Shown in pieces: positions 1 to 5,680 of a DNA stretch of 5,680 nt; positions within the stretch are counted from its first letter, which is position 1, and the number at the start of each line of letters is the position of its first letter. Origin of the DNA: an uncultured Terrimonas sp. Its GTDB lineage: Bacteria > Bacteroidota > Bacteroidia > Chitinophagales > Chitinophagaceae. Under the pieces are notes generated by a model. That model saw nothing but the letters and a program-made list of their open reading frames with translations. It did no database searches and was not told where the DNA came from. The stretch lies in NCBI GenBank assembly GCA_946886925.1, contig CAMPJQ010000209.1, positions 1 to 5,680 on the forward strand, written 5' to 3'. A program made the position numbers and the translations under genes.

Positions 1-885
1 GAAAACTTTAATGAATCCGACACTACTTATACCACTGTTCCCGCTAAATCGGAGATCACCATCCGCCAGTTGCTTACCCACACTTCCGGTATCGGCTATG
101 CGCAAATAGGCAGTAAAACCTTTAACGCCATTTACGCAAAGGCGGGCATTGTGGGCGGTATCGGTGTAGAGAGAATAAAGCTGGCTGATATCATGAAAAA
201 ATTAGGACCATTGCCTTTGGTGCATCAGCCGGGAGAAAAATTTACATACGGGCTGAACACCGACCTGCTCGGCTACCTGGTGGAAGTTGTATCTGGCATG
301 AACCTTGACCAATTTTTTAAAAAAAGGATCTTTGAACCGTTGGGCATGAAGGATACTTATTTTTACCTGCCCGCAGAAAAACAAAACCGGTTGGCCATAT
401 TGTATACCGAAGACGACAGCAAACACATCAAAAAAGCCCCGGAAACCACAGATATTAACGGAACATTTTATTCCGATTATCCCAAAATGAACGGTACTTA
501 TTTTTCGGGCGGGGGTGGATTGTCGTCTACAGCTTACGATTATGCTGTTTTTATGCAGATGCTTTTGAATAATGGCGTGTATAACGGCAAACGCATATTA
601 TCACGCAATACCATCCGTATGATGACCACCAACCAGATCGGCGACCTGAGGCTGGGGCACGGCAACACCTTTGGGCTGGGCTTTGAAGTAGTAACGGAAA
701 AGGGCAGCGCTTTTTCTCCCCGTCCTGAAGGCTCTTATAGCTGGGGTGGTATGTTCAGTTCTTCTTACTGGATAGATCCCAAAGAAAAAATGGTAGCACA
801 GTTCTTTTTGCAATTGTATCCCAATAGTCATGGCGATATTCACGAAAAGTTTAAAGTACTTGCTTACCAGGCGCTTAATGATTGA
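1..885 (+). CDS. Serine hydrolase, beta-lactamase class C / penicillin-binding fold (5'-partial)
   Basis: This is the C-terminal part (294 codons plus stop) of a beta-lactamase-family (PF00144) serine hydrolase. The frame is open to the left edge, so the ATG at 70 is internal and not the start. The family uses an acyl-serine mechanism on beta-lactams, peptidoglycan D-Ala peptides or small esters; the substrate cannot be told here. Seen: ITIRQLLTHTSG (codons 19-30), which normally follows the catalytic SxxK helix; FTYGLNTDLLGYLVEVVSG (from codon 81), carrying the conserved Tyr of the second motif (Y at 247-249) in the YxxN/S form seen in esterase-like members; a Gly-rich turn and LSSTAYDYAVFMQMLLNNG; and SYSWGGMFSSSYWIDP (from about 733), which stands where the HxG/KTG motif lies and is a WGG form typical of the esterase-like branch. 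The SxxK nucleophile and any signal peptide lie outside the window. It ends 21 bases before the amidohydrolase, so the two are probably cotranscribed. The family is secure; function as a true beta-lactamase is unlikely but not excluded. Confidence 0.93.
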   Translation, partial: ENFNESDTTYTTVPAKSEITIRQLLTHTSGIGYAQIGSKTFNAIYAKAGIVGGIGVERIKLADIMKKLGPLPLVHQPGEKFTYGLNTDLLGYLVEVVSGMNLDQFFKKRIFEPLGMKDTYFYLPAEKQNRLAILYTEDDSKHIKKAPETTDINGTFYSDYPKMNGTYFSGGGGLSSTAYDYAVFMQMLLNNGVYNGKRILSRNTIRMMTTNQIGDLRLGHGNTFGLGFEVVTEKGSAFSPRPEGSYSWGGMFSSSYWIDPKEKMVAQFFLQLYPNSHGDIHEKFKVLAYQALND

Positions 886-906
886 CCGCTTATTAATTCC
901 AATAGC

Positions 907-1992
907 ATGAAAAAGATCAGCTTTATTGTTTTGTTCTGTTATTCAACGTCCCTGTTTGCGCAGCGAAAAACCATGGATTTTGAAAAATACGATCCGGTGT
1001 CCACGCTTAAAGTTCCGGAGCATATTGTTACCAAAGCAAAGTTTCCCTTTATTGATGTGCACAACCACCAATGGAACCTGTCGGAACAAACCATTCCAGG
1101 TTTGCTTACGGATATGGATAAGCTGAATCTGGCAGTAATGGTAAACCTTAGTGGCGGCAATGGCAGCAGGTTACAGGAAATGACACAAAGCGTTCGCAAT
1201 AAAGCTCCGAAACGTTTTATCGTATTTGCCAATATTGATTTTAAAGGCATAGGAGAAGCGGATTGGACGTCAAAGGCGGTTAATCAATTAGAAACTGATG
1301 TAAAAAATGGCGCCAACGGGTTAAAAATATTCAAAAACCTGGGGTTTTCAGTAACAGATAAAGATGGCAAGCGGGTAGCCATAGACGATCCCCGGTTAGA
1401 TGCGATATGGGAAAAATGCGGGGAGTTGAAAATTCCCGTGCTCATTCATACCGCCGACCCCAAGCCCTTTTGGGATCCTGTGGATGAACACAATGAACGC
1501 TGGCTGGAACTGGTTACACATCCCCGCAGAAAAAGAGAAGCCAATGACCCGGAGCCATGGGAACAGCTCATTGCCGAGCAACACCGCATGTTTAAAAAGC
1601 ATCCTTCAACTACCTTTATTGCAGCTCACTTTGGATGGTATCCTAATGACCTGGGCAAATTAGGCAGCTTATTAAATGAAATGCCGAATATGATGATTGA
1701 ATTTGGCGCCATAATCGCCGAGTTGGGCAGACAGCCAAGAGCCGCAAAACAATTTTTTGAAAAATACCAGAACAGGATCATGTTTGGTAAGGATAGCTGG
1801 GTACCGGAAGAATACACTACTTATTTCAGGGTGCTGGAAACAGAAGATGAATATTTTCCCTACCACAAAAAATACCACGCCTTCTGGCGTATGTATGGAA
1901 TGGGGCTTCCGGATGCCATTCTCAAAAAAATATATTACAAAAATGCCTTGCGGATCATTCCAAATATTGATAAAACACTATTCCCGGACTGA
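907..1992 (+). CDS. Exported metal-dependent amidohydrolase (Amidohydro_2 / ACMSD-like TIM barrel)
   Basis: A 361-residue protein of the Amidohydro_2 family (PF04909), metal-dependent TIM-barrel hydrolases and decarboxylases. The N-terminus MKKISFIVLFCYSTSLFAQ is a clear Sec signal peptide, probably cut after A18, so the enzyme acts in the periplasm or outside the cell. No lipobox Cys follows the cleavage point. Likely metal and catalytic residues, placed by analogy with ACMSD: H52 and H54 in FIDVHNHQ, H181 in LIHTADP, H241 in AAHFGW and D296 in MFGKDSW. The order and spacing are complete, so the enzyme looks active. Other family signatures are NGLKIFKNLG, a Pro/Trp-rich segment after H181 (KPFWDPVDEHNERW), and a C-terminal block with YHAFWRMYGMGLPDAILKKI. 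The ATG at 907 is fixed by the signal peptide beginning there; no Shine-Dalgarno is seen, as is usual in Bacteroidota. It follows the serine hydrolase by 21 bases on the same strand. The substrate is unknown; genome pipelines would call it an amidohydrolase family protein. Confidence 0.93.
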   Translation: MKKISFIVLFCYSTSLFAQRKTMDFEKYDPVSTLKVPEHIVTKAKFPFIDVHNHQWNLSEQTIPGLLTDMDKLNLAVMVNLSGGNGSRLQEMTQSVRNKAPKRFIVFANIDFKGIGEADWTSKAVNQLETDVKNGANGLKIFKNLGFSVTDKDGKRVAIDDPRLDAIWEKCGELKIPVLIHTADPKPFWDPVDEHNERWLELVTHPRRKREANDPEPWEQLIAEQHRMFKKHPSTTFIAAHFGWYPNDLGKLGSLLNEMPNMMIEFGAIIAELGRQPRAAKQFFEKYQNRIMFGKDSWVPEEYTTYFRVLETEDEYFPYHKKYHAFWRMYGMGLPDAILKKIYYKNALRIIPNIDKTLFPD

Positions 1993-2010
1993 CATTTCCA
2001 AATTTCCCGT

Positions 2011-2020
2011 TATCTTGCAC
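2011..2020 (+). promoter_or_regulatory. Candidate Bacteroidota -7 promoter element before the DUF5606 gene
   Basis: TATCTTGCAC resembles the Bacteroidota -7 box TAnnTTTG as it commonly appears in this group (TATnTTTGCA), but is one T short. A weak CTG at 1989-1991, overlapping the amidohydrolase stop codon, lies about 19 bases upstream where the -33 TTG would be expected. Transcription would start near 2023-2025, giving a leader of roughly 10 bases to the ATG at 2035 or 20 to the ATG at 2044. If real, the DUF5606 gene is transcribed separately from the amidohydrolase. The call rests on pattern match only. Confidence 0.4.
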
Positions 2021-2043
2021 GTCCTTAAAATGTTATGATTGAT

Positions 2044-2667
2044 ATGGAATACGGTAAAATCATTTCTGTAACCGGCTTAGGCGGTTTATTCGAATTATTA
2101 AGCTCCAAAGCCGACGGCGCTATTGTACGCTCCCTGGAAGATAAAAGCACAAGGTTTGTATCGTCCCGCGTGCATAATTTTTCGCACCTGGAAAGTATTG
2201 AAATTTTTACTGTTCGCGATAATGTGAACCTGGCAGATGTATTTCTTGCCATGCAAAAAGATACTACGCCATTGCCCAGTGAAAAAGACAATGCTGCTGT
2301 AAAAAAATATTTTGAAGCCGTATACCCCGACATGGATTTTGAAAGGGTATATACAAGTGATATGAAAAAAATGGTGAAATGGCTTGGTATTTTAACGGCA
2401 AACAATATTGAGATCAAAGCGCCTCAACCCGAAGAAGAGGAAGAAACAATTGATTCCGGAGACAAGCCCGAAGCCGAACCAGTAAAAGACGCGGCCCCAC
2501 AAAAAGCCGCCCCTAAAAAAACGGCAAAGAAAAAGGAAGAACCGGAGGAAGAAAAAGAAGCGAAACCGGCGCCTAAGAAAAAAGCCGCCCCCAAAAAAAC
2601 TGAAGCGTCTAAGGAAGAAGCTGCTCCAAAAAAGAAAGCCGCTCCAAAGAAAAAAACAAAAGAATAA
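2044..2667 (+). CDS. DUF5606 domain protein with Lys/Ala/Pro-rich tail
   Basis: A 207-residue conserved protein of unknown function. Residues 1-125 match what I know of the DUF5606 family: an MEYGKIISVTGLGGLFELL start, then GAIVRSLEDKSTRFVSSRVH, FSHLESIEIFTVRDNVNLADVF, and NAAVKKYFEAVYPDMDFERV followed by MKKMVKWLGIL. Residues 126-207 are a low-complexity tail: first acidic (PEEEEE), then alternating Lys-rich and Glu-rich stretches, with KKKAAPKK occurring twice near the end. The tail resembles eukaryotic histone H1 or bacterial AlgP-like tails and is probably disordered. There is no signal peptide or membrane segment, so it is cytoplasmic. Start choice: an ATG at 2035 would add three residues (MID). 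I prefer 2044 because the conserved domain begins at once there and the leader length fits the candidate promoter better. The domain's function is not known to me; nucleic-acid binding by the tail is inference from composition only. Confidence 0.88.
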   Translation: MEYGKIISVTGLGGLFELLSSKADGAIVRSLEDKSTRFVSSRVHNFSHLESIEIFTVRDNVNLADVFLAMQKDTTPLPSEKDNAAVKKYFEAVYPDMDFERVYTSDMKKMVKWLGILTANNIEIKAPQPEEEEETIDSGDKPEAEPVKDAAPQKAAPKKTAKKKEEPEEEKEAKPAPKKKAAPKKTEASKEEAAPKKKAAPKKKTKE

Positions 2668-2673
2668 TTTAAA

Positions 2674-2751
2674 GTGAGAAATGAAAGGTGAGAGGTGAAA
2701 AAAATCAATCTCGTTGCACAACCTTTTCACTTCTTACCTGTCACCTTTTAT
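2674..2751. repeat. Inverted repeat of tandem GTGARAR-like heptamers
   Basis: The 90-base gap between the DUF5606 stop and the peptidase ATG is nearly filled by two 28-base arms (2674-2701 and 2724-2751) around a 22-base loop. Each arm is four heptamers. Read outward-in, the left arm has units at 2674, 2681, 2688 and 2695, all variants of GTGARAR (such as GTGAGAG and GTGAAAA). The reverse complement of the right arm has the same kind of units, and the innermost unit GTGAAAA is identical in both. In the main register, 2686-2701 pairs with 2724-2739 without a break (two G-U pairs), and weaker pairing continues to the outer ends with three mismatches over 28 positions. Because of the period of 7, the arms also pair one unit out of step (2681-2698 with 2734-2751, one mismatch). 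It could be a mobile intergenic palindrome, an mRNA structure at the gene junction, or a poor terminator; no U-tract directly follows the right arm. Confidence 0.75.
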
Positions 2752-2757
2752 ACTACT

Positions 2758-4476
2758 ATGATCAAAGCCAGCGCTGATATCAAAAAACCGGTTAGACATT
2801 TTCTGCCGGAAATCTTCGAGGTAACGACCTGGGAAGCTCTTGAACCGTATTTTAAAAATTTGGCTGAAAGACCTATCCATTCCAAAAAAGAGCTGGAACA
2901 ATGGTTAAAAGATTCCAGCGAACTGGAAGCCGTCGTGTCGGAAGACGCCTGCTGGCGCCAGGTACGCATGACCTGCGATACAGAAAACAAAGCGCTCACG
3001 GAAGCCTTTAATTTCTTTTACACAGCCATACAGCCCAATATACAACCCTATGCAGACCAGATCAACCGTAAGCTGATCAACTGCGCTTATACGGCGGAGT
3101 TAGACCAGGATAAATATTTTACCTACCTGCGTTCCGTAAAAAAAAGTATAGATCTGTTCAGAGAAGAAAACATTCCCCTATTCTCTGAACTAAGTGTAAT
3201 GCAGCAGCAGTATGGCGCCGTTGCAGGTAAAATGACAATTGAAGTAGAAGGAAAGGAATATACACTGCAGCAGGCTTCCAAGTTCCTCGAAAGCCACGAC
3301 CGCAGCTTACGTGAATCCGTTTACCGCAAAGTGAATGAACGACGCCTGCAGGATAAAGACACGTTAAATGAACTGTTCACCAAACTGATCCATAAGCGTC
3401 ACCAGGTGGCTTTAAATGCCGGATTTAAAAATTACCGCGATTATACTTTTGTAGAAAAGGGCAGGTTTGATTACACAAAGGAAGATTGTTTTGATTTTCA
3501 CGAAGGTGTAAAACAGTATGTTTTGCCTTTGGTGGATATCATCAACAAAAAGAAAAAGAAAAAACTCGGTTTGGATACATTTAAACCCTGGGATACGGAA
3601 GCGGAGCCGGAAGGCATAAAACCTTTAACTCCTTTTACGGATGGGAAGGAATTACTGGAAAAATCTATTCAATGTTTTAACCGCCTGCGGCCTTTTTTTG
3701 CAGACTGTCTGCGCCGGATGAACGAGCTGAAACATCTCGATTTAGACAGCAGGAAAGGCAAGGCGCCCGGCGGTTACAATATGCCGTTAGCCGAAAGTGG
3801 CGCGCCTTTTATTTTTATGAACGCCGTGGGGCAAATGCACGATGTAACCACCATGGTACATGAAGGCGGACATGCGGTTCATTCTTTTCTGGCTCATCCG
3901 CTCGAATTGGCGGCTTTTAAAGAATACCCCATTGAATTAGCAGAAGTAGCCAGTATGAGCATGGAACTGTTCAGTATGGATTACTGGGATACTTTTTTTG
4001 CAGATGCCATTGATTTAAAAAGAGCCAAAGAGCACCAGTTGGAAAGAGTGATCACCGTTATGCCCTGGGTTGCCACTATAGACAAGTTTCAGCACTGGCT
4101 CTATGAAAATCCTTTTCATACTACGGAAGAAAGGACTGCCCGGTGGGTAGAGATTTTGAATGAATTTTCTTCTACTGAAATAGATTTCAATGGATTAGAT
4201 CAATACCGCGAAATAGCATGGCAACGCCAGTTGCATCTTTTTGAAGTGCCGTTTTATTATATTGAATATGGTATAGCACAGTTAGGTGCAATAGGAATGT
4301 GGAAACAATTCAAAGAAAATAAAGAAAATGCTTTGGATAATTACATGAAAGCACTAAGTTTGGGTGGTACAAAACCCTTACCGGAGCTATATGGTTCTGC
4401 CGGGTTACGATTCGATTTTTCACCAGCCTATATAAAAGAATTAATGGAGTTTGTTCATACCGAAATGCCGGCATAG
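2758..4476 (+). CDS. M3 family oligoendopeptidase (PepF-like zinc metallopeptidase)
   Basis: A 572-residue cytosolic zinc peptidase of family M3 (thimet oligopeptidase/PepF group) that cleaves short peptides, normally as part of peptide turnover. Seen: an all-helical N-terminal region typical of the family (RHFLPEIFEVTTWEALEPYF, then a SELEAVVSEDACW segment); the zinc motif HEGGH at residues 368-372, with H368 and H372 as ligands and E369 as the general base; the third ligand, probably E396, in IELAEVASMSMEL; and the C-terminal catalytic block HLFEVPFYYIEYGIAQLG, with H493 and Tyr residues 500, 501 and 504 in the region that supplies transition-state contacts. All key residues are present, so it should be active. 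Length is normal for the family. Start: a GTG at 2695 is in frame and would add 21 residues, but those codons lie in the intergenic inverted repeat, so I take the ATG at 2758. There is no signal peptide. A run of six lysines (residues 264-269) lies in a surface-like linker. It may be transcribed with the DUF5606 gene; a terminator follows. Confidence 0.95.
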   Translation: MIKASADIKKPVRHFLPEIFEVTTWEALEPYFKNLAERPIHSKKELEQWLKDSSELEAVVSEDACWRQVRMTCDTENKALTEAFNFFYTAIQPNIQPYADQINRKLINCAYTAELDQDKYFTYLRSVKKSIDLFREENIPLFSELSVMQQQYGAVAGKMTIEVEGKEYTLQQASKFLESHDRSLRESVYRKVNERRLQDKDTLNELFTKLIHKRHQVALNAGFKNYRDYTFVEKGRFDYTKEDCFDFHEGVKQYVLPLVDIINKKKKKKLGLDTFKPWDTEAEPEGIKPLTPFTDGKELLEKSIQCFNRLRPFFADCLRRMNELKHLDLDSRKGKAPGGYNMPLAESGAPFIFMNAVGQMHDVTTMVHEGGHAVHSFLAHPLELAAFKEYPIELAEVASMSMELFSMDYWDTFFADAIDLKRAKEHQLERVITVMPWVATIDKFQHWLYENPFHTTEERTARWVEILNEFSSTEIDFNGLDQYREIAWQRQLHLFEVPFYYIEYGIAQLGAIGMWKQFKENKENALDNYMKALSLGGTKPLPELYGSAGLRFDFSPAYIKELMEFVHTEMPA

Positions 4477-4515
4477 AATAAACCTTAAAATAGCTACTAA
4501 TCAGAGCCTTAACCA

Positions 4516-4545
4516 AAAGTCCCGATGTTTCTACACCGGGGCTTT
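4516..4545 (+). terminator. Hairpin terminator after the oligoendopeptidase gene
   Basis: AAAGTCCCG (4516-4524) pairs with CGGGGCTTT (4537-4545) over nine base pairs with one G-U. After an A-C mismatch, TGT/ACA closes a TTCT loop. It is followed by a modest T-rich run (CTGATTTT, 4546-4553). It lies 40 bases after the peptidase stop and well ahead of the next start, so it most likely ends the peptidase transcript. An A-rich stretch before the stem (AAAA, 4515-4518) would also let it work weakly on the other strand. Confidence 0.75.
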
Positions 4546-4589
4546 CTGATTTTATGCCCACGGCACTCTGCCAGTTCAGGAAAATCCCC

Positions 4590-4610
4590 AAACCATTGTG
4601 AATATGGTTT
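4590..4610. repeat. Short inverted repeat upstream of the DUF389 gene
   Basis: AAACCAT (4590-4596) and ATGGTTT (4604-4610) are exact inverted copies with a seven-base spacer. They lie in the AT-rich leader about 50 bases before the DUF389 ATG. It could be a regulator binding site or a weak second terminator, since the right arm runs into TTTTAT; a chance palindrome of this size is also quite possible. Confidence 0.3.
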
Positions 4611-4624
4611 TATAAAATCATCGC

Positions 4625-4632
4625 TATTTTCG
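4625..4632 (+). promoter_or_regulatory. Possible -7 element for the DUF389 gene
   Basis: TATTTTCG differs from the Bacteroidota TAnnTTTG box at one base and lies 27 bases before the ATG at 4660, a plausible leader length. No TTG is found at the usual spacing upstream (the nearest, at 4596-4598, is too far), so this is a weak call. A promoter somewhere in 4546-4659 is expected because a terminator precedes the gap. Confidence 0.2.
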
Positions 4633-4659
4633 GTAAACATTACAATCAAATTTTACTGT

Positions 4660-5680
4660 ATGCCTGCTAACATACCTGTATTTAAACGATACATAGGCCG
4701 GATATTCCGTATTGCCAAAGAGGAATCGGAAGAAGAAACAAAACAGGAAATTTTAAGCGAAGTAAATTTTAAAGGGGCTACCCTTTGGTTACTGGTATTT
4801 ACCATGATTCTTACCTGTGTGGGATTAAATATGAATTCCATATACGCAATAATCGGCGCTATGCTCATGTCTCCCCTGATGGCTCCGGTAATTGGATTGG
4901 GATTTGCTATTGCCACCAACGACTGGCCCATGGTAAAGCTTTGTGCAAGAAACTGGCTGACGGGGTTTGGCATCAGCTTACTGGCATCCACATTATATTT
5001 CAGCATAACCCCTTTTAGTGAACCTACAGAGGTAATGACTTCCTTTACAGGAGGAACAATATATGACGTATTGATAGCTTTCTTTGGAGGATTAGCAGGT
5101 TTTATAGGCCTTACAAGAGTGAGGGGCATGAAGGTTATGGCCGGTGTTGCCGTTGCAACCGCCTGTATGCCGCCTTTATCAACCGCCGGTTATGGAATAG
5201 CCAATTTTCAATGGAACCATATATGGGGCGGTTCTTATTTTTATATTATCAATTGTGTATTCATTGGTTTAGCGGTAATGCTGCTGGCCAAATATATGCG
5301 CTATAAAAAAGTACAACCATTTAGTGAAAGACCCATTACCGCCCGCATTGTTTACGTCATCGCCTTAATAAGCCTTTTACCTGCGGCCTATTTTGCCTGG
5401 CAATTGGTGAAAGAAAAACATACGACAGGTAATATTGAACGTTTTATTAAAGAAAACTTAGTTACAGGAGATTTGTCTGTATTAAAAACAGATATCCAGG
5501 TTAAGACAGCTTCCCCAAAAGCTGAAGTATATATAACCGGGCACCGGCTGTCGGAAGAAGAAGAAACTGCGCTGCGTAAAAAATGGAACAGCTACCGGCT
5601 TACAGGTATTGACCTGGTTATTCACGAAACAGCAGACCTGGAAAATCTTGAAAATGACCCTGTTCTGCTAAGGCAGTTTA
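4660..5680 (+). CDS. DUF389 multispanning membrane protein (3'-partial)
   Basis: An open frame of 340 codons that starts at ATG 4660 and runs off the right edge without a stop. It is a DUF389 family membrane protein (TIGR00341-like group). Seen: a short charged N-terminal segment (ESEEETKQEILSEVNFKG); then about six or seven hydrophobic segments near residues 40-57, 62-85, 100-116, 137-151, 159-179, 190-212 and 228-248. The two family signatures are GAMLMSPLMAPVIGLG (residues 66-81) and VAVATACMPPLSTAGYG (163-179). YDVLIAFFGGLAGFIGL between them is also typical. From about residue 250 the chain is soluble, with an alternating strand/helix pattern (for example EVYITGHRLSEEEETALRKKW). Members of the Bacteroidota branch are usually longer than 400 residues, so perhaps 100-150 residues are missing. 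The domain's biochemical role is not established to my knowledge; transport or channel activity is a guess from topology. No Shine-Dalgarno is seen. It is separated from the peptidase gene by a terminator, so it begins a new transcript. Confidence 0.92.
   Translation, partial: MPANIPVFKRYIGRIFRIAKEESEEETKQEILSEVNFKGATLWLLVFTMILTCVGLNMNSIYAIIGAMLMSPLMAPVIGLGFAIATNDWPMVKLCARNWLTGFGISLLASTLYFSITPFSEPTEVMTSFTGGTIYDVLIAFFGGLAGFIGLTRVRGMKVMAGVAVATACMPPLSTAGYGIANFQWNHIWGGSYFYIINCVFIGLAVMLLAKYMRYKKVQPFSERPITARIVYVIALISLLPAAYFAWQLVKEKHTTGNIERFIKENLVTGDLSVLKTDIQVKTASPKAEVYITGHRLSEEEETALRKKWNSYRLTGIDLVIHETADLENLENDPVLLRQF

Noticed and set aside
886..906. Weak palindromic bases (GCTTATT...AATAGC) between the serine hydrolase and the amidohydrolase as a terminator
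   Set aside because: The pairing is short, AT-rich and broken, with no T-run; the gap is too short to argue for separate transcripts.
1783..1800. GKDSW in the amidohydrolase, where many relatives have GTD or GSD, as a possible loss of the active site
   Set aside because: The metal-binding Asp itself (D296) is kept and, as I recall, GKD is normal in the subfamily with the same C-terminal YHAFWRMYG block.
2392..2730. Long minus-strand frames opposite the DUF5606 tail (Phe/Leu-rich and Ala/Phe-rich predicted proteins)
   Set aside because: They are the antisense of Lys- and Ala-rich codons, which gives runs of Phe and Ser on the other strand. They have no recognisable domain and lie opposite a well-supported gene.
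3543..3566. A-rich run encoding six lysines in the oligoendopeptidase as a frameshift or slippage site
   Set aside because: The frame continues normally on both sides with intact family motifs, and the A runs are interrupted by G; a basic linker explains it.
4653..5129. 158-codon minus-strand frame opposite the DUF389 gene
   Set aside because: The + strand frame over the same bases encodes a clear DUF389 protein with both family signatures; the minus frame shows no family features and is a shadow.
1..5680. A defence system, mobile element or other novel multi-gene system
   Set aside because: All five genes fall into known families with housekeeping or unknown roles. There are no nuclease, helicase, transposase, integrase or toxin motifs, no direct-repeat array and no obvious change in base composition.

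Overview
The window looks like ordinary chromosomal sequence from a Bacteroidota bacterium, most likely a Chitinophagaceae-type organism. This is inferred from three things. It carries a DUF5606 gene, a family I know only from Bacteroidota. Shine-Dalgarno sequences are lacking, and one start has a TAnnTTTG-like promoter element. The proteins read like Bacteroidota members of their families. All five genes are on the + strand, and I see no tRNA, rRNA, CRISPR array, insertion sequence or phage gene.

Layout. Positions 1-885 are the C-terminal part of a class C beta-lactamase-fold serine hydrolase; its start lies before the window. After 21 bases comes an exported amidohydrolase of the Amidohydro_2/ACMSD type (907-1992). 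These two probably share a transcript. A short gap with a plausible promoter leads to a DUF5606 protein (2044-2667, or from 2035) with a long Lys/Ala/Pro/Glu tail. A 90-base spacer follows, almost filled by an inverted repeat built of GTGARAR-like heptamers (2674-2751). Then comes an M3-family zinc oligoendopeptidase (true start probably 2758, end 4476). A good hairpin terminator (4516-4545) closes that unit. The last gene, from 4660 to the right edge and still open there, is a DUF389 multispanning membrane protein with a soluble C-terminal part.

How the genes work together: the neighbours do not form a recognisable pathway. The serine hydrolase and amidohydrolase could act together on an envelope or extracellular substrate, but only adjacency supports that. 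The DUF5606 protein, peptidase and DUF389 protein look like housekeeping or conserved-hypothetical genes placed side by side. I found no convincing new multi-gene system. The most unusual sequence feature is the heptamer-built palindrome between the DUF5606 gene and the peptidase gene. Next are the histone-H1-like tail of the DUF5606 protein and the alternative pairings at the terminator ahead of the DUF389 gene.
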